A program made the translations under genes and the position numbers. This document shows, piece by piece, positions 25,287-33,623 of a DNA stretch of 64,000 nucleotides. The notes beneath the pieces are model-generated. The model searched no databases. It worked only from the letters and a program-made list of their open reading frames with translations, and was not told the DNA's origin. This stretch comes from Nocardia jejuensis NBRC 103114. GTDB taxonomy: Bacteria > Actinomycetota > Actinomycetes > Mycobacteriales > Mycobacteriaceae. The stretch is from NCBI RefSeq assembly GCF_001613145.1, contig NZ_BDBU01000016.1:62001-126000 (forward strand), in the 5' to 3' direction. The first letter of the stretch is position 1, and every line of letters begins with the position of its first letter.

Positions 25287-26492
25287 GTGAATCAGCCCAC
25301 CGCATCCGGCCCCACCCGGTTCGGTTTCTTCATCGCGCCCTACCATCCGCTCACCGGCAATCCCACCCTGCAGATCCAGCGGGATCTGCAGATGATCGAA
25401 TTGGCCGACGAACTCGGCTACGCCGAAGCCTGGGTCGGCGAGCATCATTCCGCCGGGATGGAAATCATCTCCGCACCCGAGGTGTTCCTGGCCGCGGCCG
25501 CCGAGCGCACCAGCGCCATCCGGCTGGGCACGGGCGTGAATTCGCTGCCCTACCACCAGCCGATGATGCTGGCCGACCGGCTCTGCCTGCTCGACCACCT
25601 CACCAAGGGGCGCGTCATGATGGGCATCGGGCCGGGCCAGCTGGCCTCGGACGCCTCGATGATGGGCGTGCCGCAACCGCGTCAGCGCGACATGATGCAC
25701 GAATCCATGGACGTGATCACCCGGCTGCTTCGCGGTGAGGTGGTCAGCGCCAAGACGGACTGGTTCGAGCTCGACGAGGCACGCCTGCAACTGCTGCCCT
25801 ACCAGCGGGGCGGCCTGGAAATGGCTGTGGCATCGACGATCTCGCCGTCGGGAGCCGTGCTGGCCGGACGGCACGGCGCGGGTCTGCTGTCGCTGGCCGC
25901 CTCGGATCCCAGCGGTTACGATGCGCTGCTTCCGAACTGGAAGATCTACGAGCAGACCATGACCGCCAACGGCCACGCCGTCGATCGCGACCGGTGGAGG
26001 CTGGTGGCCCCGATGCATATCGCCGAAACCCGCGAGCAGGCCCGCCGCGAAGCGGAGTGGGGCATAGGGCATCTCACCGAGTACATCGAGAAGCTCAGCG
26101 GGATGGGCGTGCCGTGGGAGAACACCCCCGCCGCTGCCGTCGAGCAGTGGACCGGACCCGGCTTCCCCGCCTTCGGCCGCGCCACCATCGGCACTCCCGA
26201 GGACGCCATCGCCACCATCGAGGCGCTCGCGCAACAGTCCGGCGGCTTCGGCACCTTCCTGATGCTGGCTCTCGATATCGCCGATCGGGACGCGACCCAG
26301 CGCTCCATGCGGCTGTTCGCCGAACACGTCATCCCACACTTCACCGGCGCCAATCGCCCCCGCGTGGCCTCCCTGGACTGGGCCGGCGCGAACAGCGAGC
26401 GCTTGATGTCCGGAATGCGCGCGGGCGTGGAAGCCGCCTTCGAACGGCACGCCCAGGCCCTGCAGGCCGCCCTACAGCCGGAAGGACACTAG
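25287..26492 (+). CDS. Luciferase-like (LLM class) flavin-dependent oxidoreductase
   Basis: A protein of 401 residues from the GTG at 25287, preceded by AAGGAG. It has the bacterial-luciferase-like TIM-barrel fold; AEAWVGEHHSAGMEIISAPE is the typical N-terminal signature, and LGTGVNSLPYHQP a conserved strand. Members use reduced FMN or F420, and many are monooxygenases. The following dehydrogenase gene starts 2 bp after its stop, so they form one unit. A role in oxidising a ring-degradation product is plausible from position only. Confidence 0.85.
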   Translation: MNQPTASGPTRFGFFIAPYHPLTGNPTLQIQRDLQMIELADELGYAEAWVGEHHSAGMEIISAPEVFLAAAAERTSAIRLGTGVNSLPYHQPMMLADRLCLLDHLTKGRVMMGIGPGQLASDASMMGVPQPRQRDMMHESMDVITRLLRGEVVSAKTDWFELDEARLQLLPYQRGGLEMAVASTISPSGAVLAGRHGAGLLSLAASDPSGYDALLPNWKIYEQTMTANGHAVDRDRWRLVAPMHIAETREQARREAEWGIGHLTEYIEKLSGMGVPWENTPAAAVEQWTGPGFPAFGRATIGTPEDAIATIEALAQQSGGFGTFLMLALDIADRDATQRSMRLFAEHVIPHFTGANRPRVASLDWAGANSERLMSGMRAGVEAAFERHAQALQAALQPEGH

Positions 26493-26494
26493 TT

Positions 26495-27526
26495 ATGCGC
26501 GCGGTTGTCATGCGCAATCGGAAGCTCGTGGTCGACGAGGTTCCCGAACCGGTACCGGGCCCCGGCCAGGTGCTGGTGGAGACGATCGCCTGCGGAGTCT
26601 GCGGCTCCGACAAACAGGCGCTGGACTACACCGACGAATTCCTCCAGGCCTCTCGCGACAGTGGCGTTCCCACCTTCCTCTTCGACCCGCACCGCGATCT
26701 GGTTATGGGTCACGAACTCGCGGCCCGGGTCATCGGCGCGGGACCGGACACGCCATTCGTCGAGGGGCAGAACGTCGTTGCGCTCCCGTGGGCGCTGGAC
26801 ACGGCGGGCGGTATTCACGGCGTAGGGTATTCCAACGACTTCCCCGGCGGCTACGGCGAGCGCATGGTGTTGCAGGCCATGGCGCTCGAGCCGATTCCGC
26901 GGCACGTGCCCCCGCACGTCGCGGCCATGACCGAACCGCTCGCGGTCGGCTTCGGCAATGTCGCGCGCACCGGCATCGGCCCCGAGGGCACCGGGGTCGT
27001 GATCGGTTGCGGCCCGGTGGGTCTCGGCGCGGTGGCGGCGCTGGCCGAGCGCGGCGTCGCGCCGATCGTGGCCTCGGATCCGTCGAAGTTACGGCGCGAG
27101 GCGGCGATTCGGCTCGGCGCGCACCGAGCCGTGGATCCGGCGGTCGAGGATCCGATCGAGGTGTGGGGTGAGTTGGCCTCTCCCGGACAGAAACTGCACG
27201 TCTGGGTGTGCGCCTCGGTGCCCGGTCTGCTCAACGACCTCATGTACAAGGTGCCGCGCGAGACCGCCATCCTGCAGATCGGCGCGGTCATGACCGAGGA
27301 CGTGATCCGGCCGATCGTCGGAATCTACAAGGACATCTCCCTGCAGATGTGCATGGTCTACCCGCACGAGGAGTACGCGAAGACGTTGCACCGCATCGCC
27401 GATGGCACCGTGGACGCGGCGTCGCTGATCACCGACGAGGTCGGCCTCGACGGTGTAGCGGGGGCGATCGACTCGCTGCGCAACCCCGAGGACCACATTC
27501 AGATCCTGGTGCGGCCCGGGCTCTGA
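26495..27526 (+). CDS. Medium-chain zinc-type alcohol dehydrogenase
   Basis: A protein of 343 residues. The GroES-like catalytic domain has the zinc-site motif CGVCGSD with catalytic Cys at about residue 35, GHELAARV with the conserved His/Glu, and Rossmann motif GCGPVGLGAVAAL. The usual four-Cys structural zinc lobe (about residues 90-115) is absent; its place is taken by WALDTAGGIHGVGYSNDFPG. It is co-transcribed with the LLM gene and is probably an NAD(P)-dependent dehydrogenase of an alcohol or hydroxyl intermediate. A perfect hairpin follows. Confidence 0.85.
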   Translation: MRAVVMRNRKLVVDEVPEPVPGPGQVLVETIACGVCGSDKQALDYTDEFLQASRDSGVPTFLFDPHRDLVMGHELAARVIGAGPDTPFVEGQNVVALPWALDTAGGIHGVGYSNDFPGGYGERMVLQAMALEPIPRHVPPHVAAMTEPLAVGFGNVARTGIGPEGTGVVIGCGPVGLGAVAALAERGVAPIVASDPSKLRREAAIRLGAHRAVDPAVEDPIEVWGELASPGQKLHVWVCASVPGLLNDLMYKVPRETAILQIGAVMTEDVIRPIVGIYKDISLQMCMVYPHEEYAKTLHRIADGTVDAASLITDEVGLDGVAGAIDSLRNPEDHIQILVRPGL

Positions 27527-27536
27527 GTACCCCGTC

Positions 27537-27569
27537 GCGTTCGGCGCGGCGGTCCGCTGCGCCGAACGC
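27537..27569. terminator. Perfect 11-bp hairpin after the dehydrogenase gene
   Basis: GCGTTCGGCGC pairs with GCGCCGAACGC around an 11-nt loop, 10 bp downstream of the stop. It closes the LLM-ADH unit and separates it from the convergent OYE fusion gene. Confidence 0.75.
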
Positions 27570-27661
27570 CGTTCTCCACACCGCCCGGCCCGTCGCGGCG
27601 TTCACCCGGGCGGCGTGGGGGACTCGTTCCCGATGGCGTCCTGTTCACCGGAGGGCGGGCG

Positions 27662-29359
27662 TCAATCGGTGAAGGTGATCCTGACCGTGATCGGTGCGGT
27701 TTCCAGGGCGGCGAAGGCCGCTCGGGCCACCGGAGCCAGCAGCGGGTGCGGCGCGAAGGTCTTGCTGCGGGCGACCACGTCGTCCTCGGGCAGCAGGACC
27801 GCGGTGGCGTTGCGCCAGGTATCACCCTGGCGCACACGGATGGCGGGGTTCGCCGAGATGTTGAGCCCCCAGCCCGAGCGCAGGCCGTGCTGGCAGATGG
27901 CCCACGCGCCGGACTCGTCCGGCAGGAGCGAGATGGGGACGCGGCGGGGCTCGCCGGACTTGCGGCCGATGGTCTCGATCTCGGTGGCCAGGGTGGTCCG
28001 TACACCGATCTTGTCCAGAGCGCGGACGGTGGGGTTCATGATGGCGCGACCGAGTGCGCGCTCTCGCGCGAACTTGCGCGCGGCCCGGTCGGCGGTCGAA
28101 CGCGGAGCGGCGGATCGCTTGCTGCGGAACGCGTCCAACCCGTTGCGGCGCGCCATGATCACGGCGGTGCGCCAGGGGGAGCGGCCCGGATCGGGGTTCT
28201 CGCCCGCACCCAGCAGATGCAGCTGATCGGTGTGCCACTGCAGGTCGATCGCGCCGTTGAACACCTTGACCCCGCTGGTGGCGGCCAGGCGCCGCGGTAC
28301 GCCGAGCGAGATGGACGGGGTGCGCAGCACATCGGTGCGCTCGGTCAGCAGATCGGCTGCGGCGGTGGGGATCACGGCGGTGGGCCGGCCCAGACCGATC
28401 ACATCGCAGGTCGCGCTCTCGACGGCATCGGACATGGCGGCGTGCGAACGGAAGCCGCCGGTGACGGCGATCGGCACCGATCCGGCGGCCCGGCGGGCGG
28501 TCTCGGCGTAGTCGAGGAAGTAGGCCTCGCGGGCCGCGGTGCGGGCCGAGGCGGTGCGCGGGCGACCCATCATGGCGGGGGATTCGTAACTGCCGCCGCT
28601 GATCTCGATGAGATCCAGGTCCAGGGTGGAGAGCTGTTCGATGACGGCGCGGGACTCGTCCTCGGTGAAACCGCCACGCTGGAAGTCGGCCGAATTGAGC
28701 TTGATGCCGACGCCGAACCCGGGGCTCACCGCGGCGCGGATGCTGCGCACCACCTCGAGCACGAATCGCCTGCGTCGCTGCGGATCCCCGCCCCAGGAAT
28801 CGGTGCGCTGATTCGACAGCGGAGACAGAAACTGCGACACCAGGTATCCGTGCGCGCCATGAATCTGAGCCCCGTCGAAGCCCGCGGCCTCGGCCACCCG
28901 TGCGGCCGCCCCGAAGCGGGCGATGATGTCGAGGATCTCGTCCTCGGTCAGCGCGCGCGGTGCGGGGATACCCGGAATGCCGAGCCCGATCGCCGACGGG
29001 GCCACGGCCCGGGTCCGGGTGACGATCGGATTGGCTTGCCGCCCCGGATGATTCAGCTGCACCCAGACCTTGCTGCCGCCGTTCTTACCCGCCTTCGCCC
29101 ATCGCGTCAGAGCGTCCAGATCGCGCTCGTCCTCCATCGCGACGTTCCCCGGTTCTCCGCAGTGGCGTCGATCCACCATCACATTGCCGGTGACGATCAA
29201 GCCGTAGCCGCCCTCGCTCCAGCGTGCGTAGAGTCGTTCCAGGCGCTCGTCGGGGGCATTGTCGACGGTGCCGAGGCCCTCGCTCAGGGCGGACTTCATG
29301 ATTCGGTTGGGGAGCACCTGGCCCGAGGCCAAGGGCAGTGGATCGTGCAGTGCGGGCAT
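27662..29359 (-). CDS. Old Yellow Enzyme fused to a deazaflavin-dependent nitroreductase (Ddn/DUF385) domain
   Basis: A protein of 565 residues. Residues 1 to about 430 are an NADH:flavin oxidoreductase/OYE TIM barrel, with GFDGAQIHGAHGYLVSQFLS carrying the FMN/substrate His pair and a C-terminal phosphate-binding strand (SATCDVIGLGRPT). After a basic linker, residues about 445-565 match the split-barrel of F420-dependent Ddn-type nitroreductases, with TIGRKSGEPRRVPISLL and NISANPAIRVR. The two halves are usually separate proteins. Reduction of an activated C=C bond with two deazaflavin/flavin cofactors is a reasonable guess. It is divergent from the TetR gene and shares an operator with it. 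Confidence 0.85.
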   Translation of the reverse strand: MPALHDPLPLASGQVLPNRIMKSALSEGLGTVDNAPDERLERLYARWSEGGYGLIVTGNVMVDRRHCGEPGNVAMEDERDLDALTRWAKAGKNGGSKVWVQLNHPGRQANPIVTRTRAVAPSAIGLGIPGIPAPRALTEDEILDIIARFGAAARVAEAAGFDGAQIHGAHGYLVSQFLSPLSNQRTDSWGGDPQRRRRFVLEVVRSIRAAVSPGFGVGIKLNSADFQRGGFTEDESRAVIEQLSTLDLDLIEISGGSYESPAMMGRPRTASARTAAREAYFLDYAETARRAAGSVPIAVTGGFRSHAAMSDAVESATCDVIGLGRPTAVIPTAAADLLTERTDVLRTPSISLGVPRRLAATSGVKVFNGAIDLQWHTDQLHLLGAGENPDPGRSPWRTAVIMARRNGLDAFRSKRSAAPRSTADRAARKFARERALGRAIMNPTVRALDKIGVRTTLATEIETIGRKSGEPRRVPISLLPDESGAWAICQHGLRSGWGLNISANPAIRVRQGDTWRNATAVLLPEDDVVARSKTFAPHPLLAPVARAAFAALETAPITVRITFTD

Positions 29360-29409
29360 CGCGGAACCTCGAATACTCGTCGGGGTGTCGGAGCGGATCT
29401 ACCACCGGG

Positions 29410-29425
29410 TAGACCGATCGGTTTA
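29410..29425. promoter_or_regulatory. TetR operator copy upstream of the OYE fusion gene
   Basis: TAGACCGATCGGTTTA holds the palindrome ACCGATCGGT and lies 51-66 bp before the OYE fusion start. A second inverted repeat, TTACC-AAAAC-GGTAA, lies at 29423-29437. A near-identical site is in front of the TetR gene. Confidence 0.7.
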
Positions 29426-29642
29426 CCAAAACGGTAATGCCTTGATCCCCATCCGGCAAGCGTGGGGGGTTCTGTCCATGTGGAATCCGCCGCATTCTCG
29501 CCGGAGCTGATCCACGGATGGGTATCGGTAATTCGCTCTCGGTGGCGGGCATATTCGCCGCGTTCGTCTGGTTGCACGAGGTCGCGCGCACCTTTCGGTC
29601 ACTGTTCTGGCAAGGTGTCCAGCGAAAGGCGCTACACTTGTC

Positions 29643-29658
29643 TAGACCGATCGGTATA
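29643..29658. promoter_or_regulatory. TetR operator copy upstream of the TetR gene
   Basis: TAGACCGATCGGTATA differs from the 29410 copy at one position. It lies 19-34 bp before the TetR start codon, over the likely promoter or leader, as expected for autoregulation. Confidence 0.7.
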
Positions 29659-29676
29659 CAGGAAGAGGTGCGTGTC

Positions 29677-30261
29677 ATGGGTGCCCGTGATCGGCTGGTC
29701 GACAGTGCCATCGACCTCATGCGCCGCTACGGCATCGCAGGCACCGGCATTTCGCAACTGCTGGAGCACAGCGGCATTTCCCGTCGCTCGATCTACCTGA
29801 ATTTCCCGGGCGGTAAGGCCGAGCTGGTCACCGAGGCCACCCGCACCGCGGGGAAAGCCTCCAGCGCCGCCATTCGCACCTTCACCGCGGGCGCGGACCT
29901 GGCCTCCTGCATCGCCGCATTCCCGGCCATGTGGCGCGAAGGGCTCATCGCGTCCGACTTCGCGGCGGGCTGCCCCATCGTCGCCGCGGCGCTCGGTCGC
30001 GCGGAGTCCTCCGATGCCGCGGACGTGGCGGGTGAGACCTTCACCGAGTGGGAGCAGATCCTCTCCGATCGGCTCGAGGCCGAGGACGTCGAACCCGAGA
30101 CCGCGCGATCGCTGGCGACCACCATCGTCGCGGCCGTCGAAGGCGCGGTGGTCATGTCGCTCGCGACCCGCAGCACCGGCCCGATCGAGCGAGTGGGCAG
30201 GCAGATCTCCGATTTGGTCGCCGTGCACACCCGCAAGACTCCGGCGGCCAGCGCCTCCTAG
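29677..30261 (+). CDS. TetR/AcrR-family regulator
   Basis: A protein of 194 residues from the ATG at 29677, preceded by GGAAGAGG. It has the N-terminal HTH (MGARDRLVDSAIDLMRRYGI, then GISRRSIYLNFPGGKAEL) and a helical ligand domain like the LmrA/YxaF group (CPIVAAALG). The identical operator before itself and the OYE fusion gene indicates it represses both. Its stop codon overlaps the stop of the convergent ribokinase gene (CTAG). Confidence 0.9.
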   Translation: MGARDRLVDSAIDLMRRYGIAGTGISQLLEHSGISRRSIYLNFPGGKAELVTEATRTAGKASSAAIRTFTAGADLASCIAAFPAMWREGLIASDFAAGCPIVAAALGRAESSDAADVAGETFTEWEQILSDRLEAEDVEPETARSLATTIVAAVEGAVVMSLATRSTGPIERVGRQISDLVAVHTRKTPAASAS

Positions 30262-31130
30262 CTCAGTTCGAGGTTGTCGCTGAGCAGCTGCTCGATCTCT
30301 ATCTGCCGTGGAATGGACGCGCTGGCGCCGAGTTTCGTGGTCGCCAGCGCGCCCGCCGTGCAGGCCCAGGCGAGTGCCACCTCCGGGCCCCGATGCCACT
30401 GCGCCGCGAGCGCTCCGGTGAACGTGTCGCCCGCTCCGGTGGTGTCCACCACCTCGACCCGCACACCCGGATGCGACAGCGTGGAGCCGTGCGGACTCCG
30501 GTACTTCGCCCCGGCCGCTCCCAGCGTGACGATCACGTGCGGAACCGCCGCGAGCTCCGATTCCAGCTGCTCGGACTCACCCTCGTTGACCACCGCCACA
30601 TCGATCTCCGCCCACAACTCCGGCGAAAGTTCGCGCACGGGTGAGGGATTCAACAGCACGGTCGTCCCGTGTGCTCGAGCGTGCCGCGCCGCGGCCAGCA
30701 CCGTCCGCTCCGGAATCTCCAACTGGCACATCAGCACATCCGCCGCCGCGATCGCATCCAGATCCGCGGCCTCGAGTTCGGTCATCGTCGAGTTCGCCCC
30801 GCCCACCACGATGATGCTGTTCTCCCCACCCCCGTCCACCACGATGGCCGCGACGCCGCTCGCCCCCCGCACCTCCCGTAGCCGCGAAACCCCCACTCCC
30901 GCATCGCTCAACACCTCTCGCAGCGCCGTCGCGAACATGTCGTCCCCGACCGCCCCCACGAAATCCACCTCACCCCCCGCCTGCCGAGCCGCGATCGCCT
31001 GATTCGACCCCTTCCCGCCCGGCACCAGCGAGAACCCCTCCCCGTTCACGGTCTCCCCGGGCTCCGGCCGCCGCCCCACGGTCGTCACCACATCCATATT
31101 GATGCTGCCCACCACAACAATTCGCGCCAT
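30258..31130 (-). CDS. rbsK: Ribokinase (PfkB family)
   Basis: A protein of 290 residues. The two PfkB signatures are present: GGKGSNQAIAARQAGG (about residues 38-53) and DTTGAGDTFTGAL (about residues 230-242), the latter with the catalytic Asp. The N-terminus VVGSINMDVV is typical of ribokinases. It would phosphorylate ribose or a related sugar/nucleoside. No ribose transporter is adjacent. Confidence 0.9.
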   Translation of the reverse strand: MARIVVVGSINMDVVTTVGRRPEPGETVNGEGFSLVPGGKGSNQAIAARQAGGEVDFVGAVGDDMFATALREVLSDAGVGVSRLREVRGASGVAAIVVDGGGENSIIVVGGANSTMTELEAADLDAIAAADVLMCQLEIPERTVLAAARHARAHGTTVLLNPSPVRELSPELWAEIDVAVVNEGESEQLESELAAVPHVIVTLGAAGAKYRSPHGSTLSHPGVRVEVVDTTGAGDTFTGALAAQWHRGPEVALAWACTAGALATTKLGASASIPRQIEIEQLLSDNLELS

Positions 31131-31187
31131 ACCCGCACGGTAGTCCCTCTCGGCCGCTCTTCCGCGACGGTGCGTCGAGATCGCCGG

Positions 31188-32363
31188 TCATGCCGATGCC
31201 GGTTCGGGTAGGAACACGGCCAGTGCGACGGCGGCCACCGGCAGGACGCACAGGGTGGTGAGGGCGGCCTGCGGGCCGTGCGCGTCGGCGATCGCGCCGA
31301 GGATCGGAGCGAAGAGCCCACCCGCGCTGACGGCCAGACCCAGGGTGACGCCCGCGGCGGTGCCGGGGCGGCTCGGCAGATAGTCCTGACCCAGTTTCAC
31401 CAGGACGGCGAAGGGGATGTTGGCGGTGAAGCCCGCAAGCGCGGCCAGGGCGAGCGCCCACACCGGATCGGGTGTCACGCGCACCGCGATCAACGCGGGA
31501 ACGACTGCGAGACCGCCGATCTGGATCGTGCGGACCAGCCCGATCCGATCGGCCAGCCGACCACCCGACAGCGTTCCGGCCACGCCACCCACGAGGAACG
31601 CGGTCAGCGCCGCCCCACCCAGGGTCCGGGACGCCCCCAGATGGTTGATCCAGTACAGGACGATGAAGGTGTTCACGCCGATGAACACCGTCGAGCGAAT
31701 CACCTCGACCAGAGTGAGAATCGCGAACGGCAGCCAGCGGTCCGGACCCGCCGCCGTGCTCGCGGTGGCGTGGTGACGGCTCGTTCGCTGCTGATGCCGC
31801 CACAGCACGAACCCCATCAGCACGGCGGGCGGCAGGAACAGGGCCGTCGCACCCACTCCGAACGCGTCGAGTGCGGGCGTCGCCAGTGCGGGAGCCAGGA
31901 AGAACCCGACGCTGCCGCCCGCCGCGAACCAGCTCATCGCGCCCGCGCTCGCCCCGGCCGCGCGCCGCGCGTCGCGTCCGGCGGCGGGATGAAAGGCCGC
32001 CACGCCGAGTCCGGACAGCAGCAACAGAATCCACACCAGGGGATAGGAGGGGGCCAGGCCGGAAGCGCCCGCGCCGATGCCCGCCACCGCGACGCCCGCG
32101 GGTGCGAGCCAGGGCAGTCGCCACCTGTCCGCGACGACGCCCAGGATCGGTTGTGGCAGTGCGCTTCCCAGCGTCGCCGCCAGCGCCAGTCCGGAGGCGG
32201 CGACATAGCTGTAGTCCCGCTCCAGCACGAAGAACGGGATGCTCGCCGGCACCAGTCCCTGGTAGAAATCATCGACCGCGTGCGCGATCGCCCAGTGCCG
32301 CATGCGATTCCACGCCGAGCGGGTATCGTCGCCGGCCGTCGTGACCGCGTCGGTGCTCACCAT
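31188..32363 (-). CDS. MFS transporter, Fsr (fosmidomycin-resistance) type
   Basis: A protein of 391 residues with 12 predicted helices. The N-terminal motif HAVDDFYQGLVPASIPFF is characteristic of the Fsr family, and GVVADRWRLPW is MFS motif A. The gene is divergent from an AraC-type regulator 78 bp away, which probably controls it. It likely exports a small toxic compound. Confidence 0.87.
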   Translation of the reverse strand: MVSTDAVTTAGDDTRSAWNRMRHWAIAHAVDDFYQGLVPASIPFFVLERDYSYVAASGLALAATLGSALPQPILGVVADRWRLPWLAPAGVAVAGIGAGASGLAPSYPLVWILLLLSGLGVAAFHPAAGRDARRAAGASAGAMSWFAAGGSVGFFLAPALATPALDAFGVGATALFLPPAVLMGFVLWRHQQRTSRHHATASTAAGPDRWLPFAILTLVEVIRSTVFIGVNTFIVLYWINHLGASRTLGGAALTAFLVGGVAGTLSGGRLADRIGLVRTIQIGGLAVVPALIAVRVTPDPVWALALAALAGFTANIPFAVLVKLGQDYLPSRPGTAAGVTLGLAVSAGGLFAPILGAIADAHGPQAALTTLCVLPVAAVALAVFLPEPASA

Positions 32364-32441
32364 CGCAGGGTCCTCCCCTCATTCGGTCCGATGAGCGTAC
32401 GAACCGAGCGTGATGGCGGGCTTCCGATAAAATGCCACATC

Positions 32442-33197
32442 ATGTCGGAAATCCGCCACGATGCGAAAGGCGCCACCGCATCGCAGGTACTGGCCGGTGG
32501 CGCGCGGATCGGTCGGCACCGGCACGATCAGCATCAGATCGTGTACCCGAGTTCCGGTGCGGCCGAGGTCCGTACCGAAGGCGGCTCGTGGATCGCACCC
32601 GCCGACCGCGCCATCTGGATTCCCGCCGGATACTGGCACGAGCACAGCTTCTACGGACCGACGCGATTTCACTGCGTCGGCTTCGCGCCGGATCCGATGC
32701 CGGGCCGCGGCGCGCCCGCCGTGATCGCGGCGCATCCGTTGCTCCGGGAACTCATCATCACCTGCTCGGATCCCGGCGACCTGCCCGAGGCGGAGGTGCT
32801 GCGACTGCGGCAGGTGCTGCTGGATCGAATAGCCCGCAGCCCCGATCAGTCCCTGCCGCTGCCCGTGGCCCGCGACGACCGGCTTCGCCGAGCCTGCCGC
32901 CTCGTGGAGGACGACCTCGCCACGAGTCGGCCGCTCGCTGATCTGGGCCGCGCGGTCGGCGCGAGCGAACGCACCCTCACCCGCCTCTTCCGCACCGAAT
33001 TCGCGATGACCTATCCGCAGTGGCGCACGCGTCTGCGCCTGCACCGAGCGGTGCGATTGCTCGCGGAAGGGGAGACGGTGACCGCTGCCGCGCACCACTG
33101 CGGGTGGGCGTCTCCCAGTGCGTTCATCGACGCGTATCGCCGTGTACTCGGTCGCACGCCCGGCGATCGGCGGGGCGGGCTCGACCCGTCGATGTGA
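32442..33197 (+). CDS. AraC-family regulator with cupin sensor
   Basis: A protein of 251 residues from the ATG at 32442. An N-terminal cupin-like sensor (GRHRHDQHQIVYPSSG, PADRAIWIPAGYWHEHSF) precedes two AraC HTH motifs (about residues 165-245: PLADLGRAVGASERTLTRLF, then VTAAAHHCGWASPSAFIDAY). The gene divergent from it is the Fsr-type exporter, its probable target. Confidence 0.9.
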   Translation: MSEIRHDAKGATASQVLAGGARIGRHRHDQHQIVYPSSGAAEVRTEGGSWIAPADRAIWIPAGYWHEHSFYGPTRFHCVGFAPDPMPGRGAPAVIAAHPLLRELIITCSDPGDLPEAEVLRLRQVLLDRIARSPDQSLPLPVARDDRLRRACRLVEDDLATSRPLADLGRAVGASERTLTRLFRTEFAMTYPQWRTRLRLHRAVRLLAEGETVTAAAHHCGWASPSAFIDAYRRVLGRTPGDRRGGLDPSM

Positions 33198-33215
33198 CTC
33201 GGCGGCGAAATGCGT

Positions 33216-33575
33216 TCAGCCCAGGGCGGAGTCGACCGCCGCGCGGGCTCCGGGGGTGACCGGGTCGACGATGTCGTCGTAGTCGTGGTGCTTCTGGAGG
33301 TAGCCCGCGACGAAGGGGCAGATGGGGACGATGCGCTTGCCGGCGGCGCGGGTCTGCTGCAGGGCGGCGCCGATCAGACGGCCGGCGAGGCCGCGACCGG
33401 CGAAACGGTCGTCGACCTCGGTGTGGAAGAAGATGCGCTGGTTGCCGTGGTCGACATAGGAGGTCAGGCCCGCGCGTTCGCCGTCGACGCTGACGCGGAA
33501 GAAGCGGGGGACCGTGTCGGTCACCTCGGTGATCACCGGTTCCGAGTGTGCCGCTGGGGAATTCGATTCGGTCAT
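33216..33575 (-). CDS. Small GNAT-like N-acetyltransferase
   Basis: A protein of 119 residues of the short GNAT group (YjdJ/Gtn-like). HTEVDDRFAGRGLAGRLIGA is the acetyl-CoA-binding motif A (R-x-x-G-x-G/A), followed by ICPFVAGYLQKHHDY, the usual C-terminal end of this group. The substrate is unknown. It is convergent with the AraC gene. Confidence 0.85.
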   Translation of the reverse strand: MTESNSPAAHSEPVITEVTDTVPRFFRVSVDGERAGLTSYVDHGNQRIFFHTEVDDRFAGRGLAGRLIGAALQQTRAAGKRIVPICPFVAGYLQKHHDYDDIVDPVTPGARAAVDSALG

Positions 33576-33623
33576 GGCCGGGCCTTTCGACTGGTCAGCA
33601 CGTTCGTGGATATGGCAACCAAC

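Noticed and set aside
27746..29437. 563-codon plus-strand frame opposite the OYE fusion
   Set aside because: Shadow frame; the minus-strand protein has complete OYE and Ddn motifs.
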